Positions 17,862-25,110 of a stretch of 64,000 bases of DNA are shown one piece after another; position 1 is the stretch's first letter, and each line of letters begins with the position of its first letter. The DNA comes from Pseudomonas nitroreducens. GTDB taxonomy: Bacteria > Pseudomonadota > Gammaproteobacteria > Pseudomonadales > Pseudomonadaceae. Position numbers and translations under genes: made by a program. The notes beneath the pieces were generated by a model. The model saw only the letters and a program-made list of their open reading frames with translations. It made no database searches and was not told where the DNA came from. The stretch spans positions 124,001-188,000 of the forward strand of contig NZ_JACHLI010000005.1 in assembly GCF_014204515.1 (NCBI RefSeq), written 5' to 3'.

Positions 17862-18880
17862 AGGGTTTTCTCCTCCGGGGCGGGTGCTTTCACCGGCGAG
17901 ACGGCGATGTGCACCATGCCGTCTTCGCGCAGGCGGATCTCGCCGTATTGCAACTGGCGGCGGTAGTCGTAGAGGTTGAACAGCAGCGGCGCGTCGGGGC
18001 TCAGGCTGGTGAACAGCACGTAGGCCTTGACCAGGATGGTCCGCGCCATCTTGATATCGCCGCCCTCGATGAACATGTAGCTCTGCGGCGCCTTGAGCTG
18101 CGGCCATTTCAGCTCGGCCAGGTCGCTGCCCAGCAACAGGTCCATGCCGCCGTCGGCGAGCTTCAGGTGGCTGACGGTGAAGTCCAGGCGCGGCGGCGGG
18201 AACAGGCCGTCAAGGTCAACGAGGATGCGGTTGCCGATCAGCTGCATGTGCGCGGTGTGCAGTTGCAGTACCTCGGACATCTCGATGGAGGCGGCGGTCA
18301 GCGAGGGCGTGACGTCCACACCGTCGACGAAGATCCGCTGCGGCACCAGCGCCACCTTCAGCGGCCCGGCCTGCTCGATCCCGGTGACCATCCGCAGCGG
18401 TCGCCAGCGGCCCTTGCGCAGCAGTTCGCCGTTCACTTCCTGGCCATCGGCGCGGGTGCTGAGTTTGAGGTTGCGCACCGGCGCGCCGGCATTGCGCAGC
18501 TCCTCGTTGAGCAGGCTGGCGAGGGTGGCGTCGGCGACGAAGATGTCGCCGGCCTGGATGCGCGCGACCATGGACTTTGGATCATCCAGCATCAGTGGTG
18601 TGCTGGCGCCGGCCACCGGGCTCATCTGGATCAGCATCCGGCGGATGAAGAAGCCGATGTCGTCGTGCAGGCGAAAGTCGGTGTGGCTGATCCACAGTTG
18701 CGAGGTGTTGCTGTCGGATTGCCGCGCGCTGACGTTGGCGTCCAGCACGCGCGGCGGTACCGCCTGCATCAGCGGGGTGTCCGGGCCCCAGTCGGAAGGG
18801 CGCACCGGCGGGGTTTCCACGGCCGCCGCGGTGGCGGCGGCGAGCAGCAGGGGCAAGGCACTGAGCAGCGAGCGCAGCAT
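17858..18880 (-). CDS. Secreted protein of unknown function, paralogue A of a tandem pair
   Basis: A 340-residue protein beginning MLRSLLSALPLLLAAATAAAVE, a clear signal peptide with an AxA-type site. The rest is beta-rich, with repeated hydrophobic alternation and no recognised catalytic motif. It is related to the following gene along the C-terminal third (GGDIKMARTIL, FNLYDYRRQL) and more weakly elsewhere (LFPPPRLDFTVSHLKLAD). The two genes overlap by four bases, and folA follows, so these three are probably one transcript. Conserved presence of both copies would suggest they work as a pair. Confidence 0.8.
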   Translation of the reverse strand: MLRSLLSALPLLLAAATAAAVETPPVRPSDWGPDTPLMQAVPPRVLDANVSARQSDSNTSQLWISHTDFRLHDDIGFFIRRMLIQMSPVAGASTPLMLDDPKSMVARIQAGDIFVADATLASLLNEELRNAGAPVRNLKLSTRADGQEVNGELLRKGRWRPLRMVTGIEQAGPLKVALVPQRIFVDGVDVTPSLTAASIEMSEVLQLHTAHMQLIGNRILVDLDGLFPPPRLDFTVSHLKLADGGMDLLLGSDLAELKWPQLKAPQSYMFIEGGDIKMARTILVKAYVLFTSLSPDAPLLFNLYDYRRQLQYGEIRLREDGMVHIAVSPVKAPAPEEKTL

Positions 18881-19059
18881 GGCGAGGCCTCATTGTTGTT
18901 TTTATAGGGACAGTGCTATCTGCGGAGTCTGAGCCCGCCCACGCCTGGCGAGAGCCCTTCCTTGGTTTGGTTGACGATGCAGGGTGTTACCGGCGGCGCC
19001 GGGACGCCGCGGCGAGCAGCGGTTATCCTTGCTGGCGAATACCGATTGTCGGAGAACCC

Positions 19060-20436
19060 GTGAGCGAGTCCGCCCTCCAATCCCTGTGGCTGAGCGAGGC
19101 CGTGCGCCTGCGCGAGGAACAGGTCGGCCCCCTGGAAGACAGCGAAGCCAACCGCCGCGCCATCGTCGCCGGTGGCGACTTCGCCCGGCGCCTGCAAAGC
19201 CGCGCGCTGCTGCTGGCCGAACGCGACGGCCAGCGCGCCGCGCTGCGCACCTGGACTCAGGGCGCACGCCTGTCGATCTACCTGTTGCTGGTGCTGGCGC
19301 TGTTCACCGGCGGCGGCCTGGCCTTGGCCGCGCTGGGCGACGGGCAGCGTCCGGTCAACGTGTTCTGGGCCCTGGCCAGCCTGCTCGGCCTGCACCTGAT
19401 CACCCTGCTCGGCTGGACCCTGACCTTCTTCGCCGGCGGCGAGGCGGCCGGCGCACTCGGCCGCCTCTGGCTGTGGCTGAGCGGCAAGCTGGCCCGCGAC
19501 GCCCACGCCGCGCAGCTGGCGCCGGCGCTGCTGGTGTTGCTGGACCGGCAGAAACTCACGCGCTGGGCGCTCGGCCTGCTGGTCCACGGCCTCTGGTTCG
19601 TCGCCCTGACCAGCGCGCTGGGGGTGATGCTGGCGCTGCTGGCGACGCGGCGCTACGGCTTCGTCTGGGAGACCACCATTCTGGGCGGCGACACTTTCAT
19701 TGCCCTGACCCACAGCCTCGGTGCGCTGCCGTCGCTGCTGGGCTTCCCGCAGCCGGACTCCGAGCTGGTGCGCGCCAGTGGCGATGCCCTGGTGGCCAGC
19801 GAGAATGCGCGTCACGCCTGGGCCGGCTGGCTGGTGGGCATCCTGCTGGTATACGGCGTGTTGCTGCGCGGCGCGCTCTGGCTGCTCTGCCTGTGGCGCT
19901 GGAAGCGCGGTCGCGCGCAGCTGGCGCTGGACGTCTCGCTGCCCGGCTACGCCCTGCTGCGCGAGCGCCTGATGCCGGCCAGCGAGCGCCTGGGTGTCAG
20001 CGATGCCGCGCCGGATGAGCTGATCGAACCGCAGGCGCAGGTTCCGGCTGCCACGGCCGATGGCGCGCTGCTGGTGTCCATCGAACTGCTGGACCGGCCC
20101 AACTGGCCGCCGAAGTTGCCAGCAAGCATCGCCAATGCCGGCGACCTCGACGATGGCGCCCAGCGCCGTCGCCTGCTCGAACAACTCACCCGCTACCCGC
20201 CGGCGCGCCTGGTGATCGCCTGCGACCCGCGCCGTTCGCCGGACCGCGGCACCCTGGCGCTGATCGCCGAGCTCTCGCGCTGCGCCGCCGCCACCCGCGT
20301 CTGGCTGCTGCAGGCGCCGCCGGGCGAGGCGCTGGATGCCGAGCGCCTGGGCGACTGGCATGCCGGCATCGAGCGTCTGCAACTACCGCACACCTCGGCC
20401 TCGCCGCTGGGCTGGCTGGAGACCGGGCATGACTGA
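19060..20436 (+). CDS. DUF2868-type inner-membrane protein
   Basis: A 458-residue protein resembling the DUF2868 family. Four hydrophobic helices are visible (IYLLLVLALFTGGGLALAAL; a second at FWALASLLGLHLITLLG; a third at LGLLVHGLWFVALTSALG; a fourth at WLVGILLVYGVLLRGALW). They are framed by an N-terminal soluble segment and a C-terminal cytoplasmic domain of about 150 residues. GTG 19060 is chosen because GGAGAACCC precedes it at ideal spacing and family members start near SESALQSLWLSEAVRLR. The gene overlaps the GTPase gene downstream, so the products probably form a membrane-anchored GTPase module. Function unknown. Confidence 0.82.
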   Translation: MSESALQSLWLSEAVRLREEQVGPLEDSEANRRAIVAGGDFARRLQSRALLLAERDGQRAALRTWTQGARLSIYLLLVLALFTGGGLALAALGDGQRPVNVFWALASLLGLHLITLLGWTLTFFAGGEAAGALGRLWLWLSGKLARDAHAAQLAPALLVLLDRQKLTRWALGLLVHGLWFVALTSALGVMLALLATRRYGFVWETTILGGDTFIALTHSLGALPSLLGFPQPDSELVRASGDALVASENARHAWAGWLVGILLVYGVLLRGALWLLCLWRWKRGRAQLALDVSLPGYALLRERLMPASERLGVSDAAPDELIEPQAQVPAATADGALLVSIELLDRPNWPPKLPASIANAGDLDDGAQRRRLLEQLTRYPPARLVIACDPRRSPDRGTLALIAELSRCAAATRVWLLQAPPGEALDAERLGDWHAGIERLQLPHTSASPLGWLETGHD

Positions 20437-21802
20437 TGCGCTGAAACTGGCCGTGGTCGGCCACACCAACGTCGGCAAGACCTCCCTGCTGCGCACCCTG
20501 ACCCGCGACGTCGGTTTCGGCGAGGTCTCCCATCGCCCCAGCACCACGCGGCATGTGGAAGGCGCGCGGCTGTCGGTGGACGGCGAGCCGCTGCTGGAGT
20601 TGTACGACACACCGGGCCTGGAGGACGCCATCGCCCTGCGCGACTTCCTCGACGGCCTGGAACGCCCCGGCGAACGCCTGGACGGTCCGGAGAAACTGCG
20701 CCGTTTCCTCGACGGCAGCGAAGCCCGCGGCCGCTTCGAGCAGGAGGCCAAGGTGCTGCGCCAGTTGCTCGCCTCCGACGCCGGCCTCTACATCATCGAC
20801 GCCCGCGAGCCGGTGCTGGCCAAGTACCGCGACGAGCTGGCGGTGCTCGCCGCCTGCGCGCGGCCGTTGCTGCCGGTGCTGAACTTCGTTGCCAGCCCGC
20901 AGCACCGCGAGGAGCAGTGGCGCGAGGCGCTGTCGCGTCTGGGTCTGCATGCGCTGGTACGGTTCGACAGCGTGGCGCCGCCGCTGGATGGCGAACGCCG
21001 GCTCTACGAAAGCCTGGCACTGCTGCTGGAGCGCGCGCGGCCGCAGCTGGACCGGCTGGTGGCTGACCACGAAGCCCAGGCGGTCGCCCGCCGCGAAGCC
21101 GGGGCGCGGCTGATCGCCGAATTGCTGGTGGACGTGGCAGCCTGCCGCCAGCTGGTGCCCGCCGGTGATGCGGCGGTGCGTGCGGCGACCGAGACGCTGC
21201 GCAATCAGGTGCGCAAGCGCGAAGACTCCTGCGTGAAGGCGCTGCTCAGCCTCTACGCCTTCCGCAAGGACGACGCCCGTGCCGCCGACCTGCCGCTGCT
21301 GGACGGCCGCTGGGGCGACGACCTGTTCAACCCGGAAACCCTGCGCCAACTGGGCATCCGCCTGGGCGGCGGTGTCGCGGCCGGCGCGGCGGCGGGGGCG
21401 GGGATCGACCTGCTGGTCGGTGGCCTGACCCTTGGCGCGGCGACCGCGCTGGGCGCCATCGCCGGCGGCGCCTGGCAGACCGTCGGCCACTACGGCCAGC
21501 GTCTGCTGGGCAAGCTCAAGGGCAGCCGCGAACTGTCCGTGGACGACAGCGTGCTGCGCCTGCTCGCACTGCGTCAGCGGCAATTGCTGGCGGCGCTGCA
21601 GACCCGCGGGCATGCGGCGGTGGAGGCGATCCACCTGCAGTCGCCGGAAGACAAGCAGTGGCGCGAAGGCAAGCTGCCCGAGGCCCTGCGCAAGGCGCGG
21701 GCGCATCCGGAGTGGTCAAGTCTCAATGGGCGTTTGCGCAGCGAAAAGACCGAGCGGCAGGAGGCGGTGGCGCAGTTGGCGGCGCACCTGCTGGAGCCAT
21801 GA
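20429..21802 (+). CDS. DUF3482-type GTPase with membrane-active hairpin
   Basis: A 457-residue Era/TrmE-like GTPase. The G1 loop GHTNVGKTS is at 11-19, a switch threonine lies in RPSTTRHV, and G3 is DTPGLED (60-66). The canonical G4 NKxD is not evident; the position reads VLNFVAS, which may mean altered nucleotide specificity. A glycine/alanine-rich hydrophobic hairpin in the C-terminal half (LGGGVAAGAAAGAGIDLLVG then LTLGAATALGAIAGG) suggests membrane insertion. It overlaps the DUF2868 gene by eight bases. DUF2868 and DUF3482 genes commonly occur as this pair, and the biological role is not known. Confidence 0.85.
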   Translation: MTDALKLAVVGHTNVGKTSLLRTLTRDVGFGEVSHRPSTTRHVEGARLSVDGEPLLELYDTPGLEDAIALRDFLDGLERPGERLDGPEKLRRFLDGSEARGRFEQEAKVLRQLLASDAGLYIIDAREPVLAKYRDELAVLAACARPLLPVLNFVASPQHREEQWREALSRLGLHALVRFDSVAPPLDGERRLYESLALLLERARPQLDRLVADHEAQAVARREAGARLIAELLVDVAACRQLVPAGDAAVRAATETLRNQVRKREDSCVKALLSLYAFRKDDARAADLPLLDGRWGDDLFNPETLRQLGIRLGGGVAAGAAAGAGIDLLVGGLTLGAATALGAIAGGAWQTVGHYGQRLLGKLKGSRELSVDDSVLRLLALRQRQLLAALQTRGHAAVEAIHLQSPEDKQWREGKLPEALRKARAHPEWSSLNGRLRSEKTERQEAVAQLAAHLLEP

Positions 21803-21842
21803 CTGGATAACGACACGACTCGAAGTAGAGACGGAGCTCTAA

Positions 21843-22319
21843 ATGGACATTCCTGAAAGCATGAAAGAAGAGTTGGGCCGATGGAACCATGGCGCGGGAA
21901 TCGATCTGGAGGGCTGGATAGACTGCACGGGTAACTACGCCTTGGCGGTCGGTTATCTGACGCTGTTCTGGCCAGACTTTGTCGAGTTCGACGGCTACAT
22001 CCTGCGCAAGGGATTTTCTGAGAGCTCGCTGCGCGGTTTCGAGCGAGTTGAAGGAGCGACCAGGAAGTCGGTGGAATGGGTGATGAACCACCTGCATATC
22101 GCCGACATTCATTTCCGCTCGGACGCTCAGCTCGCAGACGACAAGTTAGTGCTGCTGGGAGGTGCGCTCAAGGAGATCTACGAGGCCAAACTGGCGTGGC
22201 AGTTTCCTCACTTGAACTGCGTTGTAGAACTCTATGTGCCCGAAGCGGATGGCGACTTCACGGACTATCAGCTTTCGTTCTGGCAGGCCGAGTCCAAGAC
22301 TGCTTCTAGGCCAGATTGA
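21843..22319 (+). CDS. Hypothetical protein, possibly recently acquired
   Basis: A 158-residue soluble acidic protein I do not recognise. It has no signal peptide or membrane helix. Codon choice is less GC-biased than its neighbours (for example CCTGAAAGCATGAAAGAAG near the start), which hints at horizontal acquisition. Size, acidity and tryptophan content resemble many small immunity-like proteins, but no toxin gene is adjacent, so this is only a suggestion. Its 3' end overlaps the convergent metallophosphoesterase gene by 14 bases. Confidence 0.7.
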   Translation: MDIPESMKEELGRWNHGAGIDLEGWIDCTGNYALAVGYLTLFWPDFVEFDGYILRKGFSESSLRGFERVEGATRKSVEWVMNHLHIADIHFRSDAQLADDKLVLLGGALKEIYEAKLAWQFPHLNCVVELYVPEADGDFTDYQLSFWQAESKTASRPD

Positions 22320-22773
22320 CCATCTCCACTTTGGTTTCGCCTTTGGCCACGGTCAGGATTGCCAGGCAGATCGGCAACTTGAACCGCCGTGGCCCGGCAC
22401 TCCCCGGATTCAGGTACAGAACCCCATCACGTACCTCATTCAGCGGCTTGTGCGAATGCCCCGCCAGCACCACGTCAATGCCTTCGGCTGCCGGATCGAT
22501 GGCCAGTTGCTTGAGGTCGTGGATCAGGTAGAGCCGCAGCCCGCCCAGTTCCAGCCGCAGGGTCTCGGGCAACGCCGCGGCCCACTCCTCGGTGTCGTTG
22601 TTGCCGCGCACCACCTCCAGCGGCGCCAGGGCGCGGAGCTGGTCGAGCAGTGATTCGGGGCCGATATCGCCCAGGTGCAGGATGCGTTCGCAGCCTTGCA
22701 GCGCCGCCAGCGCTTCGGGGCGCAGCAGGCCATGGGTGTCGGCGATGACGCCGATGCGCAGGGAGGTGGTCAT
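22306..22773 (-). CDS. YfcE/MJ0936-type metallophosphoesterase
   Basis: A 155-residue calcineurin-like phosphoesterase. All metal ligands are present in order: DTH (GVIADTHG), GD (LHLGDIG), GNND (VRGNNDTEE), an isolated His (LIHDLK) and GHSH (VLAGHSHKP). Small family members hydrolyse phosphodiesters in vitro; the natural substrate is unknown. From memory it corresponds to PA0351, next to the transporter PA0352, as here. Confidence 0.9.
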   Translation of the reverse strand: MTTSLRIGVIADTHGLLRPEALAALQGCERILHLGDIGPESLLDQLRALAPLEVVRGNNDTEEWAAALPETLRLELGGLRLYLIHDLKQLAIDPAAEGIDVVLAGHSHKPLNEVRDGVLYLNPGSAGPRRFKLPICLAILTVAKGETKVEMVNLA

Positions 22774-22822
22774 GCGAGGAGCATAAACGACGACGCCACC
22801 CGAGGGTGGCGTCGTGTCCGGA

Positions 22823-24214
22823 TCAACCGTTGTGCGAGGCCTTGGCGGCGTCGGACTCGGGCAGGAACCAGTTCAGCAGCAGGGCGCAGATGCCGCCGGT
22901 GGCGACGCCGGATTCCAGCACGTTGCGGATCGCGTGGGGCATGTGTGCGAGGAACTCCGGCACCTGGGAGATGCCCAGGCCCAGCGCCAGGCTGACGGCG
23001 ATGATCAGCAGCGCGCGGCGGTCCAGGTGGGTGCCGGCGAGGATGTTGATGCCCGAGGCGGCAACCGCGCCGAACATCACCATCACTGCACCGCCGAGTA
23101 CCGGCTCGGGCACGGCCTGGATCACCCCGGCGACGCTGGGGAACAGGCCGAGCACGATGAGCATCGCGGCGATCCACAGGCCGACGTGGCGGCTGGCGAC
23201 GCCGGTCAGCTGGATCACGCCGTTGTTCTGCGCGAACACTGAGCTGGGGAAGGTGTTGAACAGGCCGGCCAGCAGCGAGTTGGCGCCGTTCACCAGGACG
23301 CCGCCCTTGATGCGCTGCATCCAGATCGGGCCCTCGACCGGCTGCTTGGATATCTTGCTGGTGGCGGTGACGTCGCCGATGGCTTCCAGCGATGTCACCA
23401 GGTAGATCACCAGCATCGGGATGAACAGGCTCCAGGAGAAGCCCAGGCCGAAGTGCAGCGGTACCGGGACCTGGAAGGCTGGCGCTTCGTGCATGCCGGT
23501 GAAGTCCAGGCGGCCCAGGTAGCCGGCCAGGGCGTAGCCCACGGCCAGGGCGATGACGATGGCGCCGCTGCGCATCCACACCACCGGGATGCGGTTGAGG
23601 ATGACGATGATCGCCAGCACCAGGCCCGACAGCATCAGGTTCTCGCCGTTGGCGAAGGTGCCGTTGGCCATGGCGGAGAAACCGCCGCCCATGCTGATCA
23701 GGCCGACCTTGATCAGGGTGAGGCCGATCATCAGCACCACGATGCCGGTGACCAGCGGGGTGATCAGGCGCTTCACGAAGGGCAGGATGCGCGACACGCC
23801 CATTTCCACGAACGAGCCGGCCATGACCACGCCGAAGATCGCCGCCATCACCGCTTCCACCGGGGTGCCGTTCTTCACCATCAACGCACCGCCGGCAATC
23901 AGCGGGCCGACGAAGTTGAAGCTGGTGCCCTGGACGATCAGCAGGCCCGCGCCGAACGGCCCGAAGCGCTTGCACTGGACGAAGGTGGCGATGCCGGAGA
24001 TCACCAGTGACATCGACACGATCAGGTTGGTGTCGCGCGGCGACACGCCCAGCGCCTGGCAGATCAGCAGGCCGGGGGTGACGATGGGCACGATGATCGC
24101 CAGCAGGTGCTGCAACGCCGCCAGCAGGGCGATGGGCAGCGCGGGGCGGTCTTCCAGGCCGTAGACCAGGTCGGGCTGGTCCTTGGCGGCGGACGGGGTC
24201 TCAAGAGAGCTCAT
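22823..24214 (-). CDS. NCS2-family nucleobase (xanthine/uracil-type) permease
   Basis: A 463-residue inner-membrane permease with about 12-14 hydrophobic helices. NCS2 signatures are QHLLAIIVPIVTPGL (TM1, with the conserved QH), the TM8 motif LVTSLEAIGD, and FAQNNGVIQLTGVASRHVG. The QH and Glu-containing helices form the nucleobase site in UapA and XanQ, favouring proton-coupled xanthine, urate or uracil uptake. Which base is carried is not decided. The 269 bp upstream to the pilin gene show no recognised riboswitch. Confidence 0.92.
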   Translation of the reverse strand: MSSLETPSAAKDQPDLVYGLEDRPALPIALLAALQHLLAIIVPIVTPGLLICQALGVSPRDTNLIVSMSLVISGIATFVQCKRFGPFGAGLLIVQGTSFNFVGPLIAGGALMVKNGTPVEAVMAAIFGVVMAGSFVEMGVSRILPFVKRLITPLVTGIVVLMIGLTLIKVGLISMGGGFSAMANGTFANGENLMLSGLVLAIIVILNRIPVVWMRSGAIVIALAVGYALAGYLGRLDFTGMHEAPAFQVPVPLHFGLGFSWSLFIPMLVIYLVTSLEAIGDVTATSKISKQPVEGPIWMQRIKGGVLVNGANSLLAGLFNTFPSSVFAQNNGVIQLTGVASRHVGLWIAAMLIVLGLFPSVAGVIQAVPEPVLGGAVMVMFGAVAASGINILAGTHLDRRALLIIAVSLALGLGISQVPEFLAHMPHAIRNVLESGVATGGICALLLNWFLPESDAAKASHNG

Positions 24215-24483
24215 GGGCGGCGGTCCGGGAAAAAAGAGCGCGATTTTACTGGCCCACGGCGAGATCGCACAGTGCCATGAGGCAAGTCGGGATGAATGGG
24301 GAAGGCCTGGTTCCTACGCCGCCGCCTTGCAGTGGCTCCCCGGAGGCTTTCGGCTGGGAAAAAAGTGCCGAATTTTCATCAGGCTGCGCGGACGCATCTG
24401 AATGTGCGGCCCCACTGACGTGACTTCACTGGAGTGAGTCCGGGGCCATTCAGGTGCCCGGCTCAATCCTGAGGAACACGCAG

Positions 24484-24936
24484 ATGGTCAAACAACAAGG
24501 TTTCACCCTGATTGAGCTGATGATCGTCGTGGCGATCATCGGGATTCTGGCCTCGATTTCCCTGCCGATGTATTCCGATTACTCGTCGCGCTCGAAAGCG
24601 GCGGCGGCCGTCGCGGAGATTTCCGGGATCAAGACCGCGGTCGGTCTGTGCGTGGCTGAGGTGGGTTCTACGAAAGGGTGCAATGCCGGGGCATACGGAA
24701 TTCCTGAGGACTTCGCTCCGACCACCAATATCCCGGAGGGCTACTCGGTCAATAACGGCCTGATCAAGGTCAAGACCAGTGCCACGAATGCTGAAGGCGC
24801 TGCGTTGGAAATGGAGCTCAAGCCCAAGGAGGGCAGCACATCCAACCTGATCTGGATCATGTCGGGCAGCATCTGCGATACCGACCGCGGTATAAAGCCC
24901 GGTACCGGCGGCTGTGCTGCCACGCCGAAGACCTGA
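24484..24936 (+). CDS. Type IV major-pilin-like prepilin (orphan)
   Basis: A 150-residue prepilin. The short leader MVKQQG is followed by the class-III signal cut G6|F7, then FTLIELMIVVAIIGILASIS with the invariant Glu at +5 of the mature protein. The C-terminal disulfide loop (CDTDRGIKPGTGGC) and an internal GLCVAEVGSTKGCNAG pair are typical of type IVa major pilins. ATG 24484 has GAGGAACACGC upstream. No pilB, pilC, pilD or other pil genes are near, so it must rely on machinery encoded elsewhere. Less GC-biased codons than its neighbours suggest acquisition by transfer. It could replace or supplement the chromosomal PilA. Confidence 0.9.
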   Translation: MVKQQGFTLIELMIVVAIIGILASISLPMYSDYSSRSKAAAAVAEISGIKTAVGLCVAEVGSTKGCNAGAYGIPEDFAPTTNIPEGYSVNNGLIKVKTSATNAEGAALEMELKPKEGSTSNLIWIMSGSICDTDRGIKPGTGGCAATPKT

Positions 24937-24969
24937 TCCGGCAAAGTCCGGACGAGAAAGCCCAGAATG

Positions 24970-24997
24970 AAAAAGCCCGGCATCCGCCGGGCTTTTT
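24970..24997. terminator. Bidirectional intrinsic terminator after the pilin gene
   Basis: Stem AAAAAGCCCGG / CCGGGCTTTTT with a six-base loop. T runs occur on both strands, so it can serve the pilin gene and the converging ilvD gene. Confidence 0.92.
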
Positions 24998-25014
24998 CAT
25001 CACGCCACCAGTCT

Positions 25015-25092
25015 CGTAGGGCGCATAACGCGCCAGCGTTATCCGCCGCGTGGCCCCTGGCGGATAACCTGTTCCAGGTTATGCGCCCTACG
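25015..25092. repeat. Palindromic repeat, GTAGGGCGCATAACGC type, copy 1
   Basis: The left end CGTAGGGCGCATAAC is mirrored at the right end by GTTATGCGCCCTACG, with nested inner inverted repeats (AGCGTTATCCGCC / GGCGGATAAC). A second member lies at 27649-27735. It fills the rest of the gap between the pilin terminator and ilvD. Confidence 0.8.
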
Positions 25093-25110
25093 CTGGGCCG
25101 TTACGGAGAC

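Noticed and set aside
24333..24347. A GG-N10-GC pattern (TGGCTCCCCGGAGGC) upstream of the pilin gene, resembling a sigma-54 promoter
   Set aside because: Spacing fits, but the -24 and -12 elements match the TGGCACG/TTGC consensus only in part, and it is about 140 bases from the start codon; chance in GC-rich DNA is likely.
24967..25000. ATG at 24967 opening a long plus-strand frame into the repeat and ilvD antisense
   Set aside because: The ATG belongs to the terminator hairpin (ATGAAAAAGCCCGG); the frame continues only as a shadow of ilvD.
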